From assembly GCA_025331125.1 (NCBI GenBank), contig JAOALB010000027.1:186001-250000 (forward strand): DNA of 64,000 bases, written 5' to 3'. Below the pieces are notes generated by a model. The model was given only the letters and a program-made list of their open reading frames with translations. It searched no databases and had not been told where the DNA came from. Shown in pieces: positions 34,107 to 44,137 of the stretch (positions within the stretch are counted from its first letter, which is position 1; the number at the start of each line of letters is the position of its first letter). The position numbers and the translations under genes are program-made. This DNA comes from Mycogone perniciosa. Taxonomy: Eukaryota > Ascomycota > Sordariomycetes > Hypocreales > Hypocreaceae.

Positions 34107-34946
34107 TTATATGAAAGCAGGATATGGCTCATGCGGAATCTGTCGCTGAAACGTCCTCTGCTCCGCAGTGTGCACAGGGCGAGGAATTCGGAGCACCTGC
34201 GTGGGCCGATGCTGAACATGTTGGTTGATATCATTCTCCTCATACTCTGGCGGTTCGTCATCAGCCCCCGTTTGCTGACTCGGATTCAAAACGAGGGGCT
34301 GTATTTGCGCAGGCTGAGTGTCTACAGTCGGCGGCACGCTCGAGTGGTAGACATAGTCTGGTTCCTTGTCACGCAGTTTGGCCTCGCGGAAGGCGATGAA
34401 GAATAGAATGAAGTGGATGAACCTGCCCAACACTCAGCGTCATAAACGAGGAGAGCCGACGGAGAGATAAAACCCACGCTTGGAGAATGCCCAGTCCAAA
34501 AGCCCCCTGGCTCATGGCAATCACTTCGGGAGAAGAGTTCTCATGCCAGGAGGTCGTCGGCGCAACGACGACTGCGCCGATAGCGTAGGCACTCCAAAGG
34601 CACAAGTCGACAATGAGACAGAGTGTGGGATATATGCCCCCGTGACCAGCCAAACCGCCCAAACAGGTAATTTCTGCCACATTCCAGCAGACAGCGAGGA
34701 CAGACTAGATCAAAGTCCTGGCTGTTAGTAAGTGGTAATCAGGATAGAAAAAAAGAGGAGGCGAACCGGAGGCAGGAGGAACCAAAAGCAGTCAGGAAAG
34801 GCTTGGGTGTAAAGTGCCGCAGCGAGACCGATGATGATGGGACATATGACGCTGGAAAAGAGTCGCAGGCAGAGCTTAGATTGCCATGTGCTTTCGGGGG
34901 AAACATGGACGAAGCGAGAAACTGTGACCTTTGGTGGCTGCTCCAT
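34107..34946 (-). CDS. Four-pass membrane protein, MARVEL-like
   Basis: Predicted 240-residue integral membrane protein. Exons on the minus strand: 34946-34767, 34704-34478, 34422-34107. Intron 1 (62 nt, donor GTTCGC, clear TACTAAC branch) joins FLLPP to SVLAVCWNVAEI. Intron 2 (55 nt, donor GTGGGT) joins GILQA to FIHFILFFIAF. Four hydrophobic segments are visible at about residues 25-48, 52-80, 88-112 and 120-147, followed by a polar cytosolic-type tail containing DDEPPEYEEN. The layout (four spans, short loops, polar C-tail with a PPEY motif) is that of fungal MARVEL-domain proteins. The family call is from topology and pattern, not from a search. PPEY could recruit a Rsp5-type WW-domain ubiquitin ligase; that is inference. 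Confidence 0.78.
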
Positions 34947-35846
34947 GATGGCAACGATGGGACATGTAGACTTGGAATTGATGAGAAGTGATTTTCAGTG
35001 GTGTGGGCTTGTTATGCTGAAGACGTGATGGTGTTTTTGCGTGAAGAGATCAATGTGATCCTACTCTGTCCCCGTCACGATGTTATTGCAATATCCTGTG
35101 TGACGATCAACCAAGCCCATCAGCGTCATTGCTTCAACGACGCACCAGGCGCCGACCACACCTAGAGGTCGAGGTTGCTCCACGTGGCAGTCAGTAAATG
35201 TTTGCAACACATAGAAATATTTTCGTGTGATGGCCCCAGCAAAGGGATACCTCTAACACGTTACGCCAGCCTTGATGAGGTGTCAGTGATTGACATATTG
35301 CCATGAGTCTCATCGGCTCAGCAAGCAGCTGACTGCCAGGTATTGTCACATGTGTAGAGAATTGTGCGACTTCGTTGCAAGGTAATTGGGTAAATACGTA
35401 CTCCGTACACGAGGAGCTGGAAGCCTATGAAAGCGCGTAATGGTCTATTATTAGATCGTCCCGATCGGGTGTTCTCAACCGGGTCGGGATCAAAGCCGGA
35501 AGTGGGACTCGGAGCCGGAGACGGAGACGGGTGGAGCATGACATGACCTCGCCCCGAAAGGACAATTGTCATTTCTACGAGGAGGTGCAAAAACTCAAAC
35601 CTGATGATATCTTTCAGACCTTGCATTTTACTATCTAGCATTTCGACAACGGTGATCTTTCGTGCTACGTAATTCAGTGCAACAATGCCCACCGATGCAT
35701 TCTTCCCTCCATCAACTTGAACGAATCCCCGAGTCTAGCTAGTATATTAAACAAAGACAAAGATGAAACCTCCGATATGTTGGAGACTATGCACAAATAA
35801 AAGCGTGCCACCCGTCGAGAGTGACCGGTGAAAAAGTATAGAAAGC
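34947..35846. other. Gene-free spacer, 0.9 kb
   Basis: It lies upstream of the four-pass protein and downstream of the Hsp70-like gene. One GTACTCCGTA copy is at 35398-35407. A minus-strand frame at 35318-35692 lacks an ATG start and any recognisable family, so it is not called. Confidence 0.5.
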
Positions 35847-38172
35847 TCAATCTATATAATCGCCAGAATCGTCTTCAGACTGCCGGAAAGTGGCGAGGCT
35901 GTCCTTGAATTCCACGGCAACATGCTTCGATGCTACGATCTTGCCCTCATGGAATATATCAAAGTCGAGGGACACACCATTAGCCACCATCTTGATCTCA
36001 TAACAAATCTGCCTGAACGTCTTGCCCTTGGCATTTTGCCACGGGGGTAGCTTGTCGAAATCGGGTACACTGGACCACCGCACTCGGCACAGCTCTTTCA
36101 CCGTATCATCACATCTATTGGGTGGATCAACAGCCCTCGAATAGACGAGTTCCGTTACGATTTCGTCATCTGCGTTCTCCAGGTCTTGCCAAAATGTATG
36201 AGTGATTGGCTCATCTTCGGAAATTGTTTCGCCCTGACTTTCTATTAGTGGAAGGTTTACTCCTCTCGGCCATGCTAGCTCACAATGCGAAGAAACCACT
36301 TAGTCTGATCGACAGCTAGGAAGTCCTGTTGAATCGGACACCATGCCTTGTCCCTTGTGTGATGCACATTTGTTTCCCAGGGGAGGATGTTACAGATCGT
36401 GCCATAACTGGCTCTGGCGATTCTCGAGTTAACGGAAATTCCCATGGAGTTATCGAATCTGCCCCAATTGAGACCCTTGATGGCTGCCCCTCGACAAACG
36501 GCAGTCCAACTGTAGAACGTGAAAAGTCAGAATTGTGCCCCTAAACTCAACATTATCATTCTATACTTACGGTCGCGCCCCGGAGCCTTGCAGTATCTCT
36601 ACTTTGTTCTTCACAGCTTCGTCAAGACGGGTGTACAGGTACTGCGATCTTCCAAATCCACCGACCAGAATAACGAACTGAGAAGAGAAGTTAGACTATT
36701 TGCACAGCGTGGAAAATATTGCAATGGTATCCGTTTTGCGTACCTTGGGGGACTTGTTGTATTTCTTCTTGACTTCACTGATTTGATCGTTGACCAGTTG
36801 AACAATATCTGTGGTTACTGGTCTGAAGACTTCAAGTATGTCGTCTCTGTTTAAGATACAATCAGTTGATTGCTCAAGGTGCCCAATAGCAAACATTCAT
36901 GGACTGCTTATAGGAGAGATCGTACCGTCCAATGTTTATTTCCGGAGGGTGAAAGTGATCTCGAATTGTCCCTCCGAAAGGAATCTGTATTCGCCACTTT
37001 CTGCCATCGCCGCAGAACTGGGTTTTGATACCGTTCTCCCACTCGTCATTCATGAGACGAGCGACACCTCTTTCGCCCAGTTTACCCCAGATGTCACGTG
37101 GAAGAGTGCTCCTGAGAAGGCGTAAAAAGCGCTCGTCAACAAATGTCGCTCCGCAAAGTTTGCCTGTGCCCTGTGTTAGCTATGGGAACCTCAGAATGGT
37201 ACGGTGTTCTGTTCTACCATCTCCCTTTACACTCTCTCGAACAGTCGTTGGCTCAGTCTTCAACACTGTGTAGGTGATGATATCCTAGGAATCATGTGAG
37301 AAATTGTTGAGATGAATTGAGGATAAAAACATACCACCGTGCCACCGCCAGCGTCGCAGACAATGAAGTGATCGTTTGGCTAAATGGACTCTTTAGTACC
37401 GTAACAAACTGTGATTGAAACACCGCAGGAGAACCGTACATTAACATCTGCCCGGTCGGACATATCCTCCATCGTTGCCAAAGCTGCGGCTTCTGGTTCA
37501 GAGATGAAGGTAAGGGTTGTGTCACCAGCAGATCGTATGTCCAGGATGCCGGCCATCTCGATTGCCTGCCTCATCCTCGCTTGGGCATAGGCTGGCCAGA
37601 TTGCAGGGAGAGTCACCACAATGTTGAACTTGGACAGTCCCATCATCTGTTTACCAATGGCTCGTTCAATGCTCTCGATACTGTGCGACCAGAGCTCCCG
37701 CAGATAGTCGCCAATCACCTCGACAACGTGTCTGTTGAATTGTCTCAGTAAATTCTTTGACATTCTGATCTGGTTGGAGTTGCGGATATGCTCAGGGATA
37801 TCTTCATCATCAAGAAGGCAGAGTTTGAACCATTTGAGAGGGATTTTGTCCACGGGGATACCATAGCCCCACGACGGGGACTCGTTGTTCGACTTGTAAG
37901 CTATCGCGCTCGGGGCTTTCTCTTTGTCAAAGTTGTTGTTGAGGAGTGCATTCCAGTTGGTTACGATGTTGATTTGCTCTGGCTTGCCTGATCTGGCCCA
38001 GGCTACACCAGAATAGCTAAGTGAGGGAGGTCAGCATGAGGCTCTCGCTATCACCAGATAGCTGGGCATACGTTGTTCCAAAGTCAATACCGATGGCGAT
38101 GACAGGGTCTTTATCCCGAGAGCGGGTTGACCCTGCCACAGCCTCAAGCTGGCTGCGTGTTACGCGAGGCAT
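35847..38172 (-). CDS. Fungal Hsp70-like (HSPA12-type) actin-fold ATPase
   Basis: Predicted 614-residue protein with nine exons on the minus strand: 38172-38072, 38016-37440, 37379-37335, 37284-37231, 37170-36926, 36846-36744, 36677-36571, 36509-36284, 36233-35847. Every junction keeps frame. The actin/Hsp70 ATPase motifs fall across introns: phosphate-1 IGIDFGTTYSGVAW, phosphate-2 VCDAGGGTVDII, and the adenosine segment ILVGGFGRSQYL. SEPEAAAL is also present, as is typical. The C-terminal part (about 180 residues) keeps the GETISEDEPI strand but has no EEVD and no full peptide-binding lid. This is the expanded filamentous-fungal Hsp70-like group, of unknown client. Eight introns in a 1.8 kb CDS is far more than its neighbours. 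It is divergent from the AT-hook gene across 346 bp. Confidence 0.92.
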
Positions 38173-38518
38173 GGCGATCACCCATAGATCGATAGATGGG
38201 AAGTGTTGAAAATAGTTTGATAACAGCTTGGTTTCTGTGATTGGGGTGAAAATGAAAGGAAGAGCAGGAGCTGATCAGGAGTTTCTGAGCCACAAGTCAA
38301 TTTTTGTGTGCTTATTTGTGCGAGGGTGAAGCAACGTACCCTCAACCATTCACTTGTCGCCACCTGGCAGAGGTGAAGACCAGGTGAACAAAACACTTCC
38401 CATTTCTTCAACGAAACAGATGCAAACTGGTCAACTCCCTTCATCACATCTCGAGTAAAAGTTGTCTGTCGAGTTGTGAGAACCACACATCAAGGCTGGT
38501 TTCAACATCTTTTTCACC
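38173..38518. promoter_or_regulatory. Divergent promoter, Hsp70-like / AT-hook gene
   Basis: A 346-bp head-to-head spacer, likely holding both promoters. I see no clear heat-shock element or TATA box. Confidence 0.4.
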
Positions 38519-40199
38519 ATGGAGAAGTCTCAGGCACGCACGTCGAATGGGGTCATTGACATCTCTGAAGACGAAATAGAGAGCGAGAGAACCGTGAGAG
38601 AGACCAGCATCCCGGACTCGCTTTCTCTGATTCCAACGTCACCCAATACAAAATCAAGCCAAGATGAAAGCTATGCGAACGCCAAACCACAAACCGATTT
38701 GCAAGATCAAGCTGCAGACTGTGACACCAAGACTCGGATTCGTCTCAGACCAAGTAGTGGCAAGGTCGGGGTCACGTTGCCGGACTCGGAGGACCCGCCC
38801 TCGAGTGAATCATCAGAGGCTGATGATCCCAGAGATGAAACATTCAAGAAAGACAGCCAGGCCGCTACTCGAGGTCGAGGCCGAGGTCGTCCGCGTAAGG
38901 CCCGGGAAAAGAAGCTGGATACGACTCGCAAAGATCCTGTTCCCCAAAAGCGAAATCGGGATGATGAAGAACTCGACAGCCCCAAAGCTAAAAAGCGAGA
39001 CCGAAAGAATACTCGTCCGGAAGGTGTGAAACCTTCAGAGGACTTGAAGGCATTTCAACTTCATCTCAAATCACTGGGAGAGAGATACGCTGCCAAGGAC
39101 AGAGCACTTGAGCAGGCCGAGGCTGAAATCCAAAGGCTACAAGAACAAATCAGCACCCATGATTCGAAGATTGAGCGCCAAATGGAATTCTATGAGAGAA
39201 AAGAAGCCAATCTGAATGCTTCTATCAACAACTTGAAACAGAAGTGCCAGGGACTAGAGAGGAACTGCACGAACCTGAGAGTAACTATGGTAGATATTCT
39301 GGATGAGAGAGCCCAGGATGACGGAACATATACCAAAATATCAGACCAAACAATCGTCGAGAAATGGAAGACAATGTCCTACAACATCCGCAACTTCATT
39401 GGCGAGTTCTTGACAGCTCAACCTGTTGATGTGGACCGAATTCCGAAACGCGAAGCCAGCGATATGGAGTTGATCAAACTCGCCGAATGTTGCAACTCTA
39501 GACCAGACATCAGAAAATACAAGCTTGAGAATTATTTCTGGAGAAGAATTAATTGGGCGATTTTTATGGGAGGGAAAGATCTTTGGGCTGGGAGAATGGG
39601 CAGCTGCTTGACTAGATTTATTCTGAACGCACAAGGTAAGCACCTCCTTGGGCCTCTTCCACAAGCTGTCAAGTATCATTTACAACCGACACTACTGACG
39701 TCTTCATTCCACATACAAAGGCCATAGGGAGCTGAAATACCTCAGTATGATCAGCCGAATCAAGTCCAGAATAGTTCAAGAGGTTGATGAGGTGGCCGGA
39801 ACCAGTGCTGGGGCGATGGACAGCCTGGCTGCTTCCATTATGGAGGACTTGCTAATCTTCACATCAAAGCCGCAACCGGATGAATTACTTAAGCCCATAT
39901 CAGAGTTGCTTCGTCAGGCCGTTCAACTCCATATCATCATGCTGGGGTCAAAGGCCATTTTCCTGGTCGCTCAGAAAAACGAGGGGCGTGTTGTCTACGA
40001 TCCCGAGCACATGGAACTCTGTAATAGCATGGAGGATGAGTTGTCAGAGTTTGATGGAGCCGTTGAATTCACAGTGATAACCCCGACTCTAGAGAAGGTG
40101 GGAAATGCGGACGGAGAGAACTTCGAGTCTCGGATGGTTCTCTGCCAGGCAAGGGTGATGGTAACGGTGGATGGGTCTGACCATGGCATTAAGCAATGA
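38519..40199 (+). CDS. AT-hook coiled-coil protein of unknown function
   Basis: Predicted 531-residue nuclear-type protein. Exons: 38519-39635 and 39721-40199 (85-nt intron joining LNAQ to GHRELKYLS). The first 180 residues are disordered, acidic/Ser-rich, and include an AT-hook-like GRGRGRPRK (about residues 122-130) and basic KKRDRKNTR stretches that could bind DNA and act as nuclear localisation signals. A coiled coil follows (about residues 185-260, EQAEAEIQRLQEQ). The C-terminal 250 residues are globular, with Trp-rich YFWRRINWAIFMGGKDLW. I do not recognise a named family. The pattern is like lineage-specific Sordariomycete proteins. It shares a promoter region with the Hsp70-like gene and ends 31 bp from the convergent G-patch gene. 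Confidence 0.75.
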
Positions 40200-40230
40200 G
40201 TAGTCTGGATGGCTATGGCTTTTCCCCAAC

Positions 40231-41235
40231 TCAGTCGTGGTCCTCCTCTGTCAATCCTGGGCAGCCTTCCATAGTCTCGTCAGGGTAGACCATTTTACAC
40301 CAGAAGCAATACGTATGATTCTCTCGCAAGTAGGAGAGCAGGCGGTTTAATCGAGTGCCAAGATCCAGCGCATTGAATTCCTCCAGCTCCTCATCCTCCT
40401 CGTCCAAGTCATCTGCTGTGGCATACACAACGTGGCCCTTGCCCAACGCCTTTTTGTCGTCTTCATCCTCATGACTGTCTTCGTACGTTGGCAACCGAGA
40501 GAGAGACTGTTCCAGGTCGTATCTCATCCGCCTATCTCGTTCCTTTTCCTCACGGTGACGAACCAAGCCTCGATAAAGAACAGGTATTGATTTCAGTGGA
40601 CGTGATGATATTGGCTGGGGCTTCGGCGTGGGATCTTCGTCTGAAGGCGACGGGGAGCGTTGTTTCGAGCCTGGCTTTGCCTTCTCTTCATCCAGTCCCT
40701 CTGCCGTCCGCTGCGCAGAATAGAGTTGTTTCTCAAGTCTCGCTTCTTCCCGTTCCTTCCTGACCCTTTCTCGATATTCATCGGGGTCAACTTTGGTGGT
40801 CTTGACCTGTCTCTCCTCGGCAGCTTCCTGGAGCTTCCTCTTCTTTTCACTGTCCATGCCAATACCACCTCGGTCTTCCTTCAAGCTGATCCTGATGGGT
40901 TCTGTTCTTCCAGGGGCATCGCCATCCCCCGTCTTCTTTCCCAAGCCACCCCCTTTGAAGCCCATTTTGGCCATCATAGATAGACCTTTGCTCTTTTTGG
41001 CGCGTGGATCATCCAGCATTGAGGTTGCCAGGGCCCGTTCTCTGGCGGCAGCTTCCTCCTCCGCAAGTTGTGCTTTGGACTTGATTATGCCACGAGCGCG
41101 TGATTCATCCTTGAGACGCTTTGCGCGTTGAACAGAGGACTCAGTAACAGGAGCAGGGCTATCAAATGTCATGTTCATGTAGTCATCTTCGTCCTCCTCG
41201 GCGCCCGCGCTGACATTATTTTGCAACGAAGCCAT
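40231..41235 (-). CDS. G-patch domain protein, GPATCH11/CCDC75-like
   Basis: Single-exon 334-residue protein. The G-patch lies at about residues 78-125 (SMMAKMGFKGGGLGKKTG...PIRISLKEDRGGIG); G-patches activate DEAH-box RNA helicases, usually in splicing. A long charged coiled-coil region follows. The C-terminus has the DUF4187-type signature YLRENHTYCFWCKMVYPDE, with a CxxC pair likely to bind zinc. N-terminal DDYMNMTFD matches the GPATCH11 start motif. The combination is diagnostic of the GPATCH11/CCDC75 family. The stop codon lies 31 bp from the stop of the convergent AT-hook gene, so the 3' UTRs must overlap. Confidence 0.9.
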   Translation of the reverse strand: MASLQNNVSAGAEEDEDDYMNMTFDSPAPVTESSVQRAKRLKDESRARGIIKSKAQLAEEEAAARERALATSMLDDPRAKKSKGLSMMAKMGFKGGGLGKKTGDGDAPGRTEPIRISLKEDRGGIGMDSEKKRKLQEAAEERQVKTTKVDPDEYRERVRKEREEARLEKQLYSAQRTAEGLDEEKAKPGSKQRSPSPSDEDPTPKPQPISSRPLKSIPVLYRGLVRHREEKERDRRMRYDLEQSLSRLPTYEDSHEDEDDKKALGKGHVVYATADDLDEEDEELEEFNALDLGTRLNRLLSYLRENHTYCFWCKMVYPDETMEGCPGLTEEDHD

Positions 41236-42490
41236 GCCAACAGCACACCAGCTTCTGGTGCTTGTTGTTTTGGAACACTCCCCAAGGTTGTCTCAGGATG
41301 TGAAGTGGCAAATGAAATCTAGAAAAAGTGCGAATGGATATCAGGCATCCAGTGTATTGTATCAATTTCATGAAATATTCGGGTTTGTGGTTTATTTGTG
41401 TCACTGCTTGAAGTTTTTGAGATGTTCGTTGGCGATACTCCGTAGAACTGGCGGACAGGCAGGCTGCCAGATGAATATACTGTGGCTGACACTATCCGCT
41501 GTGGCTGCGGAGTGTGGCGAGTAACGTGTCCAACACGCAACCTCGAGCTATTCATACGCAGCACTACTAGGTAGCTATTGTAGTAATGACACCACCTATT
41601 ATCTCTCTTTGAGATAGCAAGGAGAAGGATTTCTGGTAGTACGAAGTAGTAGTACTACAAACGACTTTATTGTATGGGCTAAACGGAGTACGGGTTGCAA
41701 TTATTGCGCTTTTCATGTACTTTGTGCTCCTCGGTATACTACCTATGTAAAGAGGATAGTTGCAGCGGGTACGAAGTAGTAGTAGTAGTTGAATCTTGTC
41801 TTACGGTCGGTTCAACTCAGACAGGTATTGGGCTTTACGAGTATAGATATAAAAGACTGACTTCTGGATAGTACGAGTACTCCGTATGGATCGGCCAGTG
41901 GATGTTGCGGAGAATAGCCCGGGAGATTTCTTCCTTTGTAGATCTAGTCCCCTGTAAATTCCAACCTCGTGTGTTTTACCAGAGCGAACAAGCGGGCTCG
42001 TTTCAGGCCTCGTCAACCCCCTGACGGACCCCCCACGGGGGACCCTAGCCAGACGGCCCTTGTGGAAAAGCACGCCCAGCCACTCGAATTTACAGACATG
42101 CGTCCTTCTGGCAAAGGGCTGCCCACACTCTCCACCCGGACGAGAAGCTGAGAAGCAACAGCATCTGCAGCTCATCGTTGCATCGGCATCTCTCGCCTTG
42201 TCGCGCAAGAAACACGTACATACCACCACATACTTTGTACATACCCACCAAATAGGGGACAGGGCCTCTTCTTGCTTGCAGCACACGAGGGCCGGGTCTT
42301 CCTGTCTCTCTCTGTCTCGTATCTAACTTTTTTCTTTTCCCTTCTCGTCTCACCGTCCTGGCTGCGAAACACTGCGATATACGAGTTGAGATCCAAGTCG
42401 GCATTGACATAGGTAGCGGGGACAACCTCGCTCGCTTAAACATTTCGCTTCACCTTGCTTCTTCCAATAACAACAACAGCAACAACAATC
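41236..42490. other. Divergent spacer, 1.25 kb, with TACGGAGTA-family motifs
   Basis: No supported gene. Motif copies TACTCCGTA are at 41436-41444 and 41878-41886, with related TACGAAGTA at about 41640 and 41770 and ACGGAGTAC at about 41684. The last 200 bp before 42491 are CT-rich, as for a promoter/5' UTR. A 161-codon minus-strand frame is rejected for lack of protein-like composition. Confidence 0.5.
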
Positions 42491-43227
42491 ATGGGATCCT
42501 CAGGCTTCCTCGACTCTCTTGGCGACGCCGTCAGCCAGAGCGGCCGCTCCTCTCGCCATCGCCATCACCACCACAAGAAGCGCCGCTCTCGTTCGCGATC
42601 GCGCTCTCGATCAAGTGAACGCTCCCGCCACCGCAGCAGCCGCTCCATCGCCGGCAGCATCTTCGGTGGCGACGGCCACTATCGCAAACACAACTCTTCC
42701 CGCGGGTCGTTCTTCGGCCTGGGCAGCAACACCAGCCGCTCCAGCTTCTTCGGAAACAGTACGTTTGAGAACCACTGACCCATGCCCATGTATTTACTTA
42801 CACTGCGTCTCCAGGCCGCCCCTCGTACTACAAACGCTCACCCCGAGAGGGCTTCATGCAGCGCTGCCTCAAGCAACTCAAGCGCCTCCTTCGCGACCTC
42901 CAACACTACGCCAAGCGCCACCCCTGGAAGGTCTTCTTCCTCGTCATCGTGCCCCTCGTCACCGGCGGCGCCCTCACCGCGCTCCTCGCCCGCTTCGGTC
43001 TGCGCATCCCGCCTTCCATAGAGCGCATGCTTGGCATGGCTTCCCGCGCCGCCACGGGTGATCCCTTCAGCGCCGTTGGCGATGCTGTCCGCATGGCTGG
43101 TGAGTATGGCGGCTCCTCCCGTGGTGGCGGCCTGCGATTTGAGCGCAGCTCCAACCACTACAACAGCCGTGAGGATGACGGCCTGGTTGAGGGAATCCGC
43201 AAGGGAGTCTCCAAGTTGTTTTCTTAA
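42491..43227 (+). CDS. SR-rich single-pass membrane protein, unknown function
   Basis: Predicted 226-residue protein. Exons: 42491-42758 and 42815-43227 (56-nt intron joining FFGNS to RPSYYKRSP). The N-terminal 90 residues are dominated by Ser/Arg/His (HRHHHHKKRRSRSRSRSRSS). One strong transmembrane span lies at about residues 127-148 (KVFFLVIVPLVTGGALTALL). After it come FGLRIPPSIERMLGMASRAA and a Gly/Ser/Arg-rich tail. An RS tract upstream of a membrane anchor is unlike splicing SR proteins, since no RRM is present. I cannot assign a function; it looks like a conserved filamentous-fungal protein. Confidence 0.78.
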
Positions 43228-44137
43228 CTGGGCGACGACTTGCTCGTATGCGATATGTGACATGTAGTTATGAACGAGGCGTTTTTGGCCGGCATTGTGT
43301 TTAGATATTGGAACGACTTTTTTTTTCACCCATCGGTTTGGATCTCACGTACGAAGTACAGCATGCTTATAGCTCGTAAACATCTTGAACCAAGGAAGAG
43401 CAAAGCAAGCGGAGAGTTGATGTTTCATGGACTATCACTAGACATCTAGATCTACATAATCAGCTTAGTTACCGGATCAACAGACTTTACGATTAAACAA
43501 GACTGCATCAGGATGAGGCGAGGTTATCGTGTATATATGCATATTTCAGCATCCAATTTCATTAACTATCTTGTGTGCATTTTCACATATAGTAATCCCA
43601 TGAGTCCGTCCTGCGATTCAAACAAACAATGCCTGCTTGGCGCACTATTGTGCCACCACTGCAGGTCCGCTTCACTGAAAATGTGCCCATGCCCCGAGAG
43701 CTTGGTCAAATATTCCCCCATGTAGTGTCACCAAAACATCCACTTCGCACCTAGAGCTCCAAGAGCCAAGGACGATAAAAAAAAATGCCGTCATCATACA
43801 AAATAATGATGCTCATGCCATCATGAACGCCGAGTGCCAGGCCACAGAACAGCCGAGTAGGACCTCTCAAGGCCCCGAATAATGTACGAGCAAGATAGTA
43901 ACTGCACCAAGCTCCCACTCTGTCCCCATCAACTTGCTCGATCTTCCCGGATTAGACTCGATAGGTAAACCTCCAACACAGCTATGAGAAGTTTGATAAA
44001 TCCTGTGTCCTCAAAGCGTGGGCAGAAGATATGAAGCGCGCAGTACATAGTATCCATATACGTTCGTCAATACAGCCCCAATATAGACAAGGGCACTGTC
44101 TCGTAATTCTTCGTACCCGTGGACCTGTTCTTCGGCC
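43228..44137. other. Convergent 3' intergenic region, 0.9 kb
   Basis: No gene seen. T9 tract near 43318 and A-rich tracts near 43782. One degenerate TACGAAGTAC copy is at about 43351. Confidence 0.55.

Noticed and set aside
35318..35692. Minus-strand 124-codon frame downstream of the Hsp70-like gene
   Set aside because: No ATG start. The nearest upstream ATGs are out of frame or soon stop, and no family is recognisable.
41801..42286. 161-codon minus-strand frame, Cys/Arg-rich
   Set aside because: It lies across the promoter of the SR-rich membrane gene. No ATG-led conserved start and no recognisable domain.
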